Source of the DNA: an uncultured Clostridia bacterium
GTDB lineage: Bacteria; Bacillota; Clostridia; Christensenellales; Aristaeellaceae
NCBI GenBank assembly: GCA_946410395.1
Contig: CAMKAE010000034.1
Location: forward strand, 1 to 13,392
Direction of reading: 5' to 3'
Length of the DNA stretch: 13,392 nt
Below, in pieces: positions 1-7,267 of this stretch (positions are counted from its first letter, which is position 1; each line of letters opens with the position of its first letter). The translations under genes and the position numbers were made by a program. Below the pieces are notes generated by a model. It made no database searches and was not told the DNA's origin. It saw only the letters and a program-made list of their open reading frames with translations.

Positions 1-686
1 AAGGCCTCCTGGGAGGCGGCCTCCCGCCCGAAGGCCTGCACGACCCGCTGGCCGTCGATCATCTCGTTGATGAAGGCGGTTTCCTCGCCCCGCACGGCGC
101 TCTGCGCGTGGAACCAGCGGGCGCTCTTCTTCGAGATGAAGCCCGCCGTGAACATGCTCAGCGGGGTCAGCACCACCACGGTCAGCGCCACGGGCCAGCT
201 GATGCGGGCCATCATGATCAGGGTGCCCACGATGGTCACCGCGCCGGTGAACAGCTGGGTGAAGCCCATGAGCAGGCCGTCGGACAGGGTGTCCACGTCG
301 GCGATCATCCGGCTGACCAGGTCTCCGGCGGGATGGCGGTCCAGCCAGCTCAGGGGCAGGCGCTGGAGCTTGCTCATGGCCTCGTCGCGCAGGGAGCGGG
401 AGACCTCGAAGGCCATGCGGTTGCTGCACACGGTCATGATCCACTGGGCCAGCGCGTTGACGAGCGTGACCGCGGCGATCAGCAGGACCATGGAGGCGAC
501 GAGGGCGAAATCCACCTGCCCTTTGCCGATCATGGCGTCGATCGCGCGCCCGCAGAAGACCGGCACCAGCAGGGCGGCCACGGCGGAGACGGAGGCGGTG
601 AGGACGCTGATGGCCAGGTATTTCCGGAGGCGGCCGATGCGGCGCAGCACTTCCCGCAGCACCGGGATGTTCAGCTTCTGCTTCAT
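1..686 (-). CDS. ABC exporter half-transporter, membrane domain (partial, C-terminal part beyond window)
   Basis: This is the N-terminal 228 residues of a second ABC exporter subunit, starting at the ATG at 686-684 (MKQKLNIPVLREVLRR). Only the transmembrane domain is present. Hydrophobic helices lie at about residues 25-45 and 55-80. They are followed by the exporter-type stretch SWLDRHPAGDLVSRMIADVD, and then two more hydrophobic helices around 'FTGAVTIVGTLIMMARISWP' and 'VALTVVVLTPLSMFTAGF'. The conserved cytoplasmic segment 'FINEMIDGQRVVQAFGRE' comes just before the window edge. The ATPase domain would lie outside the window, so its site cannot be judged. The start overlaps the stop of the preceding subunit (ATGA), which implies translational coupling and a 1:1 heterodimer. 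A G-rich Shine-Dalgarno (AAGGGGG) precedes the ATG. By analogy with TM287/288-, LmrCD- and BmrCD-type pairs, this subunit should carry the intact catalytic site. Substrate is unknown. Confidence 0.9.
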   Translation of the reverse strand, partial: MKQKLNIPVLREVLRRIGRLRKYLAISVLTASVSAVAALLVPVFCGRAIDAMIGKGQVDFALVASMVLLIAAVTLVNALAQWIMTVCSNRMAFEVSRSLRDEAMSKLQRLPLSWLDRHPAGDLVSRMIADVDTLSDGLLMGFTQLFTGAVTIVGTLIMMARISWPVALTVVVLTPLSMFTAGFISKKSARWFHAQSAVRGEETAFINEMIDGQRVVQAFGREAASQEA

Positions 687-2422
687 GTGCGCGCATCCCC
701 CTTCTGGTACTGGCTCTCGTGGATCTCGCGGTACACGGGGCAGGCGGCCATCAGCTCGTCATGGGTCCCGAGGCCCGCGGCGCGGCCGTCTTCAAGCACC
801 AGGATCCGGTCGGCATGGCGGATCGAGGCGGTGCGCTGGCTGACCACGAACACGGTCGGGTGCCAGGGCAGGGCGCGCAGGGCCTTGCGCAGGGCGGCGT
901 CGGTGGCGTAGTCCAGGGCGCTGGCGCTGTCGTCGAGGATCAGCACCGGGGCACGGCTCACCAACGCCCGGGCGATGGTCAGCCGCTGCCGCTGGCCGCC
1001 GGAGAAGTTGCGGCCGCCCTGCTCCACGGGCTCGTCCAGGCCCAGGGGCTTTCCGCGCACGAAGTCCGCGGCCTGGGCGGCTTCCAGGGCCTCCCAGAGC
1101 TCCGCGTCCGCGGCGTCGGGCCGGCCCCAGGTCAGGTTGGAGCGGACGGTGCCCGAGAACAGCTGCGCGCGCTGGGGCACCACGCCCACCATGCGCCGCA
1201 GGTCCGCCTTCGGCCAGGCATTCACCGGATGACCGAAGAGCGAGAGCGATCCGCCGGTGATGTCGTAAAACCGGGGGATCAGGTTCACCAGGGAGGTCTT
1301 GCCGCTGCCAGTGGAGCCGATGACGCCGACGGTTTCTCCGGGCATGGCCGTGAGCGAGATGTCCGTCAGGCTGTCCGCGCCCGCGCCCGGATAGCGCAGG
1401 GACACATGGCGGAAGGCCACGGCCTCGGGGCCGTCGGGGCTGCCTGCAGGGGCATCCTGCGGATAATGCATGGCGGGCTCGGTGTCGAGCACCTGGCTCA
1501 CGCGGCGCAGGCTGGCGGAGGCCTTGCTCACCAGCACGATGGTGTTGGCCATCTTGACCAGCTCCACCAGGATTTGGCTCATGTAGTTGATCAGGGCAAT
1601 GACCTCGCCGGAGAGCAGCGGGCTGGCGGGGCTGTCGACGGCGGCCGCGCCGGCCTGCAGGACAAGGATGATGCCCAGGTTCACCACCAGCAGGGTCAGG
1701 GGGTTCATCAGGGCGGAGATGCGGCCCACCGCCAGCTGGTGCCGGGTGAGGACGGCGTTCAGGTTTTGGAAGCGCTCTGTCTCCCGCTCCTCCATGCCGA
1801 AGGCTCGGATGACCCGGATGCCGGAGAGGTTCTCACGGGTGGCGCCGGTGACCTTGTCCAGCCGGCCCTGGATCTCCCGGTAGCGCGGGGACGTGACCCG
1901 CATGATGACGCCCACGATGAGGCCCATGCCGGCGATGGCGCCCAGGAAGATCAGCGAGATCTTCGCGTCGATCAGCAGCGCGCACACAAAGGCGCCCGCC
2001 ACCACGAAAGGGGAGCGCAGCAGCAGGCGCAGGGTCATGTTGACGCCGTTTTGCACCTGGTTGATGTCGGCGGTCATGCGGGTGATGAGCGTGGCGGTGC
2101 CCACGCTGTCCACCTCGCCCCAGCCCAGGCGCTGGATGTGCCAGAAGAGCCGGCTGCGCAGGGAGGCGGCGCTGCCGATGGCCGCCTGGGCAGCGAAATA
2201 CTGGGCTGTGACGGAAAAGGCCAGGCCCGCCAGCGCCAGCAGCAGCAGCACGCCGCCCAGCCGCAGCACCGCGCCTTGGTCCTTCTGCCCGATGCCATCG
2301 TTGACGATGCGCGCCACCACCATGGGCACCAGCAGATCGAACAGCGCCTCCAGCATCTTGAAAAGCGGCGCCAGAATGCTCTGCCGCCGGTATTTTTTCA
2401 GGGACTCCAACAGGTATTTCAA
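683..2422 (-). CDS. Heterodimeric ABC exporter subunit with degenerate ATPase site
   Basis: A 579-residue half-transporter: membrane domain about residues 1-310, then an ATPase domain about 335-579. Visible motifs are Walker A GSTGSGKT (369-376, Lys375), signature FSGGQRQR (473-480) and Walker B LILDD (Asp497). Two catalytic positions are altered: the Glu after Walker B is Asp498, and the switch-loop His is Gln529 (VVSQRTAS). This pattern marks the non-hydrolysing subunit of TM287/288-like heterodimeric exporters; the partner follows with an ATGA overlap. I chose the TTG start at 2422 because a GGAGG lies 9 nt upstream. An in-frame GTG at 2473 would add 17 residues (Arg/His/Pro-rich) but has no ribosome site. 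The gap to the upstream zinc-ribbon gene is 55 nt, so the exporter is probably co-transcribed with pyrH. It sits in the cytoplasmic membrane; substrate (drug, lipid or peptide) is unknown. Confidence 0.93.
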   Translation of the reverse strand: MKYLLESLKKYRRQSILAPLFKMLEALFDLLVPMVVARIVNDGIGQKDQGAVLRLGGVLLLLALAGLAFSVTAQYFAAQAAIGSAASLRSRLFWHIQRLGWGEVDSVGTATLITRMTADINQVQNGVNMTLRLLLRSPFVVAGAFVCALLIDAKISLIFLGAIAGMGLIVGVIMRVTSPRYREIQGRLDKVTGATRENLSGIRVIRAFGMEERETERFQNLNAVLTRHQLAVGRISALMNPLTLLVVNLGIILVLQAGAAAVDSPASPLLSGEVIALINYMSQILVELVKMANTIVLVSKASASLRRVSQVLDTEPAMHYPQDAPAGSPDGPEAVAFRHVSLRYPGAGADSLTDISLTAMPGETVGVIGSTGSGKTSLVNLIPRFYDITGGSLSLFGHPVNAWPKADLRRMVGVVPQRAQLFSGTVRSNLTWGRPDAADAELWEALEAAQAADFVRGKPLGLDEPVEQGGRNFSGGQRQRLTIARALVSRAPVLILDDSASALDYATDAALRKALRALPWHPTVFVVSQRTASIRHADRILVLEDGRAAGLGTHDELMAACPVYREIHESQYQKGDART

Positions 2423-2431
2423 TGGGGGATG

Positions 2432-2436
2432 CCTCC
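2432..2436 (-). promoter_or_regulatory. Shine-Dalgarno site deciding the TTG start of the ABC subunit
   Basis: GGAGG on the minus strand, 9 nt before the TTG at 2422-2420. No comparable site precedes the longer in-frame GTG at 2473, so the shorter protein is preferred. Confidence 0.7.
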
Positions 2437-2477
2437 GATTCCGGGCATGGCCCGGCCAGTTTGTCGGGATCACCGTG

Positions 2478-2963
2478 TCAGAGACCGGCCAGCTGCCGGA
2501 TCTTATCGGCGGTCTCCCGGCAGTTCTTTCCGGTGTTGAAGGTGGGCAGCAGATAGATTTTGTCGCCGTTTTTGGGCGTGATCTGGATGTAGTGATTGGT
2601 CATCATGCTGCCGCCCGCCTCCACGGCGGCGATGTCCGTGTAGGCGATGTCCAGGCCGATGCCGTCCTCGTCGCCGTACTGGGAGGCGATATTGCCCACG
2701 ATTCCGCCGATCAGGGCCTTTTTGGCGAAAGCGCCCTTGACCTTGATCAGCGCCAGGTGATCCTCGTAGAGCACCAGCGTGCCGGTGGCCTTGGGCATGC
2801 CCATCCGGTTCTTGTGGTACGCGTAGCCCAGCAGCCGCTCCACCTCCCGGCTGCCCGCCGCGGGCGCGGGAGTCCTCACCGGCGCTTCGTCGGCGGGGGT
2901 GCCGCAGCGATGGCAGAATCTGGCACCGGGTTTGAGCTCGGTGCCGCAGTTTTTGCAGTTCAT
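2478..2963 (-). CDS. Zinc-ribbon protein with C-terminal PH-like domain
   Basis: A 161-residue protein. The N-terminus is a zinc ribbon with two CxxC knuckles (Cys3, Cys6, Cys17, Cys20; MNCKNCGTEL...FCHRCGTP), a common arrangement in small Bacillota proteins. A short Pro/Ala linker follows (about 23-40). The rest is a beta-rich stretch (about 45-161) with 'GTLVLYEDHLALIKVKGAF' and a final 'NGDKIYLLPTF...ETADKIRQLAGL' helix. That resembles the PH-like/GRAM-type folds often joined to such ribbons; this fold call is inference from pattern only. There is no signal peptide, and the hydrophobic patch at about 78-90 (ALIGGIVGNIAS) is short. The ATG start has AAGGAG 9 nt upstream and lies 19 bp after the pyrH stop, so the two are co-transcribed. 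Its position between pyrH and the exporter does not reveal its role. Confidence 0.8.
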   Translation of the reverse strand: MNCKNCGTELKPGARFCHRCGTPADEAPVRTPAPAAGSREVERLLGYAYHKNRMGMPKATGTLVLYEDHLALIKVKGAFAKKALIGGIVGNIASQYGDEDGIGLDIAYTDIAAVEAGGSMMTNHYIQITPKNGDKIYLLPTFNTGKNCRETADKIRQLAGL

Positions 2964-2982
2964 GCGGGCATTCTCCTTCGGC

Positions 2983-3696
2983 TCACGGATGGACGAAGGT
3001 GCCCATGGGGTCGCCCTCGATGACCTTCACCAGGTTTTCCGGCTTGTCCAGGCCGAAGACCCGCACCACCGGGACCTTGTTCTCCGCGCAGATGGCGAAG
3101 GCGGCGGCGTCCATGACCTTCAGGCCGCGGGCGAGGGCCTCGGCGTAGGTGATGTCGGGGATCAGCACGGCGGAGGGATCCAGCCGGGGATCGGCGGAGT
3201 ACACGCCGTCGATGTTCTTGGCCATGAGGATGGCGTCGGCCTGCATCTCCACCGCCCGCAGGGCCACCGCGGTGTCCGTGGAGAAGAAGGGGTTGCCGCT
3301 GCCCGCCGCGAAGAGCACCACCCGGCCCTGCGCCAGATAGCGCCGGGCGGTCATGGCGTTGAAGGGCTCGCAGAAGCGGTCCATGTCCACCGCGCTCATG
3401 ACGGTGGCGTCCAGGCCTTCCCGGCGCAGCGCGTCCGCCACGCACAGGCAGTTGATCACCGTGCCGAGCATGCCCATCTGGTCCGCGGTCACCGCGTCCA
3501 TGCACGCCGCCGGTCCCTGCCGGCCCCGCCAGATGTTGCCCGCGCCCACCACGATGCCGATCTGAGCGCCCTTTTCCTTCATCTGCCGGATGGTTTTCGC
3601 CGCCGTGGAGACCTGTTCAAAGTCGAAGATGTTGCCGCTGCCCCCCAGGGCTTCGCCGCTGAGCTTGAGCAGCACGCGATTGTATTTGAGCGCCAT
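2983..3696 (-). CDS. pyrH: UMP kinase
   Basis: Phosphorylates UMP to UDP with ATP, a step in de novo pyrimidine nucleotide supply. It is a cytosolic hexamer of the amino-acid kinase family. The 237-residue length is typical. Visible motifs are the N-terminal KLSGEALGG (Lys11-Gly19); GAGNIWRG (51-58) with Arg57; Asp72 in TADQMG, which matches the UMP-binding Asp of the E. coli enzyme; GSGNPFFSTDTA (132-143), which lines the phosphate site; and AKNIDGVY (159-166). The C-terminal NLVKVIEGDPMGTFV is also family-typical. The ATG start has GGGAGG about 9 nt upstream. A near-consensus promoter lies just upstream and the gene heads the leftward operon. In many bacteria pyrH sits between tsf and frr; here the next genes are a zinc-ribbon protein and an ABC exporter instead. 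Confidence 0.97.
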   Translation of the reverse strand: MALKYNRVLLKLSGEALGGSGNIFDFEQVSTAAKTIRQMKEKGAQIGIVVGAGNIWRGRQGPAACMDAVTADQMGMLGTVINCLCVADALRREGLDATVMSAVDMDRFCEPFNAMTARRYLAQGRVVLFAAGSGNPFFSTDTAVALRAVEMQADAILMAKNIDGVYSADPRLDPSAVLIPDITYAEALARGLKVMDAAAFAICAENKVPVVRVFGLDKPENLVKVIEGDPMGTFVHP

Positions 3697-3728
3697 GCCG
3701 GTTGCCTCCCTTTCCTTTGATTGCTGAA

Positions 3729-3757
3729 ATTATATCGGAAGCGCGGCTTTCCGTCAA
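3729..3757 (-). promoter_or_regulatory. Vegetative promoter of the pyrH operon
   Basis: On the minus strand TTGACG (3757-3752) and TATAAT (3734-3729) are separated by exactly 17 nt, a nearly perfect housekeeping-sigma promoter. The -10 lies about 32 nt before the pyrH ATG, leaving a short leader of roughly 25 nt that contains the ribosome site. The rest of the 311-bp spacer 3697-4007 holds an overlapping inverted repeat, a heptamer repeat and the divergent glgB promoter. Confidence 0.85.
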
Positions 3758-3765
3758 GCGCTTCC
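3737..3765. promoter_or_regulatory. Perfect inverted repeat overlapping the pyrH promoter (possible operator)
   Basis: GGAAGCGC (3737-3744) and its exact complement GCGCTTCC (3758-3765) are separated by 13 nt, so their centres are 21 bp apart, about two helical turns. One arm lies between -35 and -10; the other abuts the upstream edge of -35. This geometry would suit a dimeric repressor. It could also be chance in GC-rich DNA, and no regulator is identified. Confidence 0.4.
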
Positions 3766-3800
3766 CCCGCCGCGCCGGCATCCACCCGGACGGAAACCGA

Positions 3801-3835
3801 ATTCCGAATTCCGAATTCCGCATTCCGCATTCCCC
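3801..3835. repeat. Five-unit 7-bp tandem repeat
   Basis: Units are ATTCCGA, ATTCCGA, ATTCCGC, ATTCCGC, ATTCCCC. The array lies between the divergent pyrH and glgB promoters. It is A+T-richer than its surroundings and has no stop-free coding value in any plausible gene. Heptamer runs of this kind are prone to slippage; length variation between strains would be expected. I see no hairpin or terminator role. Confidence 0.85.
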
Positions 3836-3870
3836 CGCGGCCGGCCGGAGAAAAGAAAAGAAAACAGGCC

Positions 3871-3900
3871 TTGACGAATCGGGCATTCTGTGGTTAAAAT
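3871..3900 (+). promoter_or_regulatory. Vegetative promoter of the glycogen operon
   Basis: TTGACG (3871-3876) and TAAAAT (3895-3900) are separated by 18 nt; each hexamer matches the consensus at five of six bases. Transcription would start near 3906-3907, giving a leader of about 100 nt before the glgB ATG. An A-rich purine tract (3850-3865) just upstream of -35 could act as an UP-like element. The promoter is divergent from that of pyrH. Confidence 0.75.
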
Positions 3901-3906
3901 AGGGGC

Positions 3907-4005
3907 ATGGAGATAAGAACGCGGCCGCGCACGCACCTTTTGCTGTGCACACCCTGCGCGCAGTGGCGTTTTGTGATGAACGACGACGGACGAAAGCTGG
4001 TGTGA
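3907..4005 (+). CDS. Possible leaderless upstream ORF (32 codons) before glgB
   Basis: An ATG at 3907 sits 7 nt after the -10, at the predicted transcription start, so it would be translated leaderless. It reads 32 codons (MEIRTRPRTHLLLCTPCAQW...) to a TGA at 4003-4005, only 2 nt before the glgB ATG (TGATTATG), a spacing that would allow coupling. There is no ribosome site. The peptide is basic with a short hydrophobic centre and resembles nothing I know. Chance open reading of this length is common at this GC content, so the call is weak. Confidence 0.25.
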   Translation: MEIRTRPRTHLLLCTPCAQWRFVMNDDGRKLV

Positions 4006-4007
4006 TT

Positions 4008-6026
4008 ATGCAGTACGCAGCGCCGCCGGCGGAGGAATGGGCGTCCTTTCATCGTGGGACCTGCGGGGATGCTTACCGGATGCTGGGCGCGCACCCGGCC
4101 GGCACGAGCGAAAAGCCCGTGTGGCGCTTCGCCGTCTGGGCGCCTAACGCCCGGGCGGTCTCCCTGATCGGCGAGTTCTGCCGCTGGGACCGGAGCGCCT
4201 GCCCGATGCGGCGGGAGGAGGACGGCGTCTGGGTGTGCGAGGTGGAGGCCTCCGCCTTCGACACCGCGTCTGATCCGGCCCGCTACACCTATCCCGACGC
4301 GGCGGAGAAGATCAAGACTTACAAGTATGCCGTCCAGGGGTCCGACGGCGCCTGGCACGACCGGGCCGACCCGTACGGCTTTCAGATGGAGCAGCGGCCC
4401 AACACCGCCTCCCGGCTCTGCGACCTGGACGGCTATGCGTGGCGGGACGCGGACTGGATGGCGGCCCGGGCGGAGAGGGACACCCACGCCCTGCCCCTGA
4501 ACATCTACGAGGTGCACCTGGGCTCCTGGCGGCGGGCCGACGACGGGCGGATGCTCACTTATGAGGAGATCGCCGACGCGCTGGTCCCCTATGTGCGGGA
4601 CATGAGCTACACGCACGTAGAGTTCCTGCCGGTGATGGAGCACCCCTTCGACGGATCCTGGGGCTACCAGGTGACGGGATACTTCGCCGCCACCTCCCGC
4701 TATGGCGACCCGAAGGGGCTCATGGCGCTGATCGACCGCTTTCACCAGGCGGGGATCGGCGTGATCCTGGACTGGGTGCCGGCGCACTTCCCCAAGGATG
4801 AGGCTGGACTGAGCCGCTTCGACGGCACCTGCCTGTACGAGCACCCGGATCCCCGTCGCGGCGAGATGCCCCAGTGGGGGACCTGCCTGTTCGACATGAG
4901 CCGGGCCGAGGTGCGCTCGTTCCTGCTGTCGGGGGCGTGCTTCTGGCTGGAGCGCTTTCACGCCGACGGTCTGCGGGTGGACGCGGTCAGCGCGATGCTC
5001 TACCTGGACTTCGGCAAGCAGCCCGGCCAGTGGCTGCCCGAAAACGACGGCGGCAACATCAGCCGGGACGGGGTCTCCCTGCTGCGGCTGATCAACGACA
5101 CCGTGCACGCGCGCTTCCCCGGGGCCCTGATGATCGCCGAGGAGAGCACGGCCTTCGAGGGCGTCACCCATCCGGTGAAGGACGGCGGCCTGGGCTTTGA
5201 CTACAAGTGGAACATGGGCTGGATGAACGACACCCTGGCCTACATCCGCGAGGACCCCATCTTCCGCAAATGGCACCACAACCGCCTGACCTTCGGCCTG
5301 ATGTACGCCTTCTCGGAGCACTTCATTCTGCCCTACTCCCACGACGAGGTCGTGTACGGCAAGAAGTCCATGCTCGACAAGCAGCCGGGGGACATCTGGA
5401 AGAAGTTTGCGGGCCTGCGGGCGCTGTACGGTTTCCAGATGGCGCACCCGGGCAAGAAGCTGCTGTTCATGGGCGGGGAGTTTGGCCAGTTCATCGAGTG
5501 GCGGCACGACGATCCCCTGGACTGGTTCCTGCTGCGCTACGACATGCACCCGCAGCTGCAGGCCTGCGTGCGCGAGATGAACCGGCTCTACCGCGAGACC
5601 CCGGCCCTCTGGGAGCAGGACGACGGCTGGGAGGGCTTCCAGTGGGTGCAGGTGGACGACCGGGACAACAGCATCGTCGCCTTCCTGCGCACCGACCGGC
5701 GGGGCCGCTCCCTGCTGTGCCTGACCAACTTCACGCCGGTGTACCGGCCGCACTATAGCCTGGGGCTGCCGCTGCCCGGCACGCTGGCGGAGGTGCTCAA
5801 CACCGACCGCAACGCCTGGGGCGGGTCGGACCAGCACAACCCGGCGCCCATTCACACCCTGGACCGGCCCTGCGGCGATTTCCCCGTCACCCTGGAACTG
5901 GCCGTTCCGCCCATGGCCTCCGTCTGGTTCGCCTATGACAAGGAGTACCCGGAGACCAACCCCCAACGTGCGTCCGCGGAGCAATCCGCCGAGCAGGATA
6001 TATCCCCGGAGAACGATCAAGAATAA
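4008..6026 (+). CDS. glgB: 1,4-alpha-glucan branching enzyme
   Basis: Cuts alpha-1,4-glucan chains and rejoins them by alpha-1,6 bonds to make branched glycogen. It is 672 residues with the order CBM48-like N-domain (about 1-130, with FHRGTCGDAYRMLGAHP and VWAPNA), GH13 barrel (about 150-520) and beta C-domain. Catalytic regions are clear: DWVPAH (255-260), GLRVDAV with nucleophile Asp325, IAEEST with acid/base Glu378, and SHDEV with His445-Asp446. A short acidic tail (YPETNPQRASAEQSAEQ...) ends the protein. The ATG at 4008 is chosen because homology begins immediately after it; a weak GGTG lies 5 nt before. In-frame GTGs at 3945 and 4002 are possible starts, but 3945 has no ribosome site. 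It heads the operon, with glgC starting 17 bp after its stop. Confidence 0.96.
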   Translation: MQYAAPPAEEWASFHRGTCGDAYRMLGAHPAGTSEKPVWRFAVWAPNARAVSLIGEFCRWDRSACPMRREEDGVWVCEVEASAFDTASDPARYTYPDAAEKIKTYKYAVQGSDGAWHDRADPYGFQMEQRPNTASRLCDLDGYAWRDADWMAARAERDTHALPLNIYEVHLGSWRRADDGRMLTYEEIADALVPYVRDMSYTHVEFLPVMEHPFDGSWGYQVTGYFAATSRYGDPKGLMALIDRFHQAGIGVILDWVPAHFPKDEAGLSRFDGTCLYEHPDPRRGEMPQWGTCLFDMSRAEVRSFLLSGACFWLERFHADGLRVDAVSAMLYLDFGKQPGQWLPENDGGNISRDGVSLLRLINDTVHARFPGALMIAEESTAFEGVTHPVKDGGLGFDYKWNMGWMNDTLAYIREDPIFRKWHHNRLTFGLMYAFSEHFILPYSHDEVVYGKKSMLDKQPGDIWKKFAGLRALYGFQMAHPGKKLLFMGGEFGQFIEWRHDDPLDWFLLRYDMHPQLQACVREMNRLYRETPALWEQDDGWEGFQWVQVDDRDNSIVAFLRTDRRGRSLLCLTNFTPVYRPHYSLGLPLPGTLAEVLNTDRNAWGGSDQHNPAPIHTLDRPCGDFPVTLELAVPPMASVWFAYDKEYPETNPQRASAEQSAEQDISPENDQE

Positions 6027-6043
6027 AGGAGCGTGTTTCCCCG

Positions 6044-7231
6044 ATGATGAGAAAGAAGACCTGTGTTGCCATGCTTCTCGCGGGTGGTCAGGGCAGCCGG
6101 CTGGGCATCCTGACCAAGCGCGTGGCCAAACCGGCGGTGCCCTATGGCGGCAAGTACCGGATCATCGACTTCCCCCTGTCCAACTGCACCAACAGCGGCA
6201 TTGACACCGTGGGCGTGCTGACGCAGTATCAGCCCCTGGAGCTGAACGCCTACATCGGCAGCGGCGCTCCGTGGGACCTGGACCTGACCAACGGCGGCGT
6301 CTTCGTCCTGCCTCCTTACCAGAAGGGCAAGGTGGGCGAGTGGTACCGCGGCACCGCCAACGCCATCTACCAGAACATGGCCTTCATCGAGCAGTATCAT
6401 CCGGACTACGTGCTGATCCTCTCCGGCGACCATATTTACAAGATGGACTACAACGCCATGCTGCAGCACCACATCCGCCACGGGGCCGACGCCACCATCG
6501 CGGTGCGCGAGGTGCCCTGGGAGGAGGCTCCCCGCTTCGGCATCATGAACACCGACAGCGATGACAACATCATCGAGTTCGAGGAGAAGCCCAAGAAGCC
6601 CAAGAGCAACAAGGCCTCCATGGGCGTGTACATCTTCACCTGGGAGAAGCTGCGCAAGTACCTGACCGAGGACGAGGCGGACAAGAGCTCCTCTAACGAC
6701 TTCGGCAAGAACATCATCCCCAAGATGCTGGCGGAGAAGCAGGTGCTGGTGTCCTACAGCTTTGACGGCTACTGGAAGGACGTGGGCACCATCGAGAGCC
6801 TCTGGGAGGCGAACATGGACCTGCTGACCACGCCGATGCCGATCGACCTGCACGACAAGAAGTGGCGCATCTTCGCCCGGAATCCGGGCTACGCGCCGCA
6901 CTATGTGGCCGTGGGCGCCACGGTCCATGACTCGCTGGTGACCGAGGGCACCGAGATCTACGGCCACGTGGAGCACTCGGTGATCTTCTCCGGCGTCACC
7001 ATCGAGGAGGGCGCCAAGGTGACGGACGCGGTGATCATGCCGGGCGTCACCATCCGCCGGGGCGCCGTGGTGCGCCGGGCCATCGTGGCGGAGGACGCCA
7101 TCGTGGGCGCGGGCAGCATCGTGGGCGAAGAGACCGGCAACATCGCCGTGGTGGGCTATGAAGTGGAACTCCCCGCAGGCGTCTCCGTGGCCGCAGGCCA
7201 GCAGGTGGACGAGTCCGTCACCTTCGGTTGA
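6044..7231 (+). CDS. glgC: Glucose-1-phosphate adenylyltransferase, catalytic subunit
   Basis: Makes ADP-glucose from ATP and glucose-1-phosphate, the committed step of bacterial glycogen synthesis. It is 395 residues. The N-terminal nucleotidyltransferase fold has the pyrophosphorylase loop AGGQGSRLGILTKR (13-26), then KPAVPYGGKYRIIDFPLSNC. FEEKP (179-183) has Lys182 at the position of the glucose-1-phosphate-binding Lys of E. coli (Lys195), and YWKDVGT begins at 243. The C-terminal part (about 300-380) is a left-handed beta-helix with hexapeptide repeats (VIFSGVTIEEGAKVTDAVIM). AAAGGAG lies about 12 nt before the first of two adjacent ATGs (6044 and 6047); the second is possible. It is directly followed by glgD, which probably forms a mixed tetramer with it. 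Confidence 0.97.
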   Translation: MMRKKTCVAMLLAGGQGSRLGILTKRVAKPAVPYGGKYRIIDFPLSNCTNSGIDTVGVLTQYQPLELNAYIGSGAPWDLDLTNGGVFVLPPYQKGKVGEWYRGTANAIYQNMAFIEQYHPDYVLILSGDHIYKMDYNAMLQHHIRHGADATIAVREVPWEEAPRFGIMNTDSDDNIIEFEEKPKKPKSNKASMGVYIFTWEKLRKYLTEDEADKSSSNDFGKNIIPKMLAEKQVLVSYSFDGYWKDVGTIESLWEANMDLLTTPMPIDLHDKKWRIFARNPGYAPHYVAVGATVHDSLVTEGTEIYGHVEHSVIFSGVTIEEGAKVTDAVIMPGVTIRRGAVVRRAIVAEDAIVGAGSIVGEETGNIAVVGYEVELPAGVSVAAGQQVDESVTFG

Positions 7232-7267
7232 CAGGCGGAACGAACAGAGAAGAGAGGTAGAAAATCC

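Noticed and set aside
719..2539. Plus-strand open frame (about 606 codons) opposite the ABC exporter gene
   Set aside because: The minus-strand gene has Walker A, signature and Walker B motifs; the plus frame is its shadow.
3801..3835. CRISPR-like repeat
   Set aside because: Units are 7 bp and contiguous, with no spacers and no cas genes nearby.
3945..4007. N-terminal extension of GlgB from the GTG at 3945
   Set aside because: No ribosome site, and the 21 added residues are unlike GlgB N-termini. The ATG at 4008 fits the family better, although the true start is not proven.
3894..6020. Long minus-strand open frame (about 708 codons) opposite glgB
   Set aside because: It mirrors a real, motif-complete gene. 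Its His/Val/Gly/Arg-rich composition is what antisense reading of GC-biased codons gives, and it has no recognisable domain.
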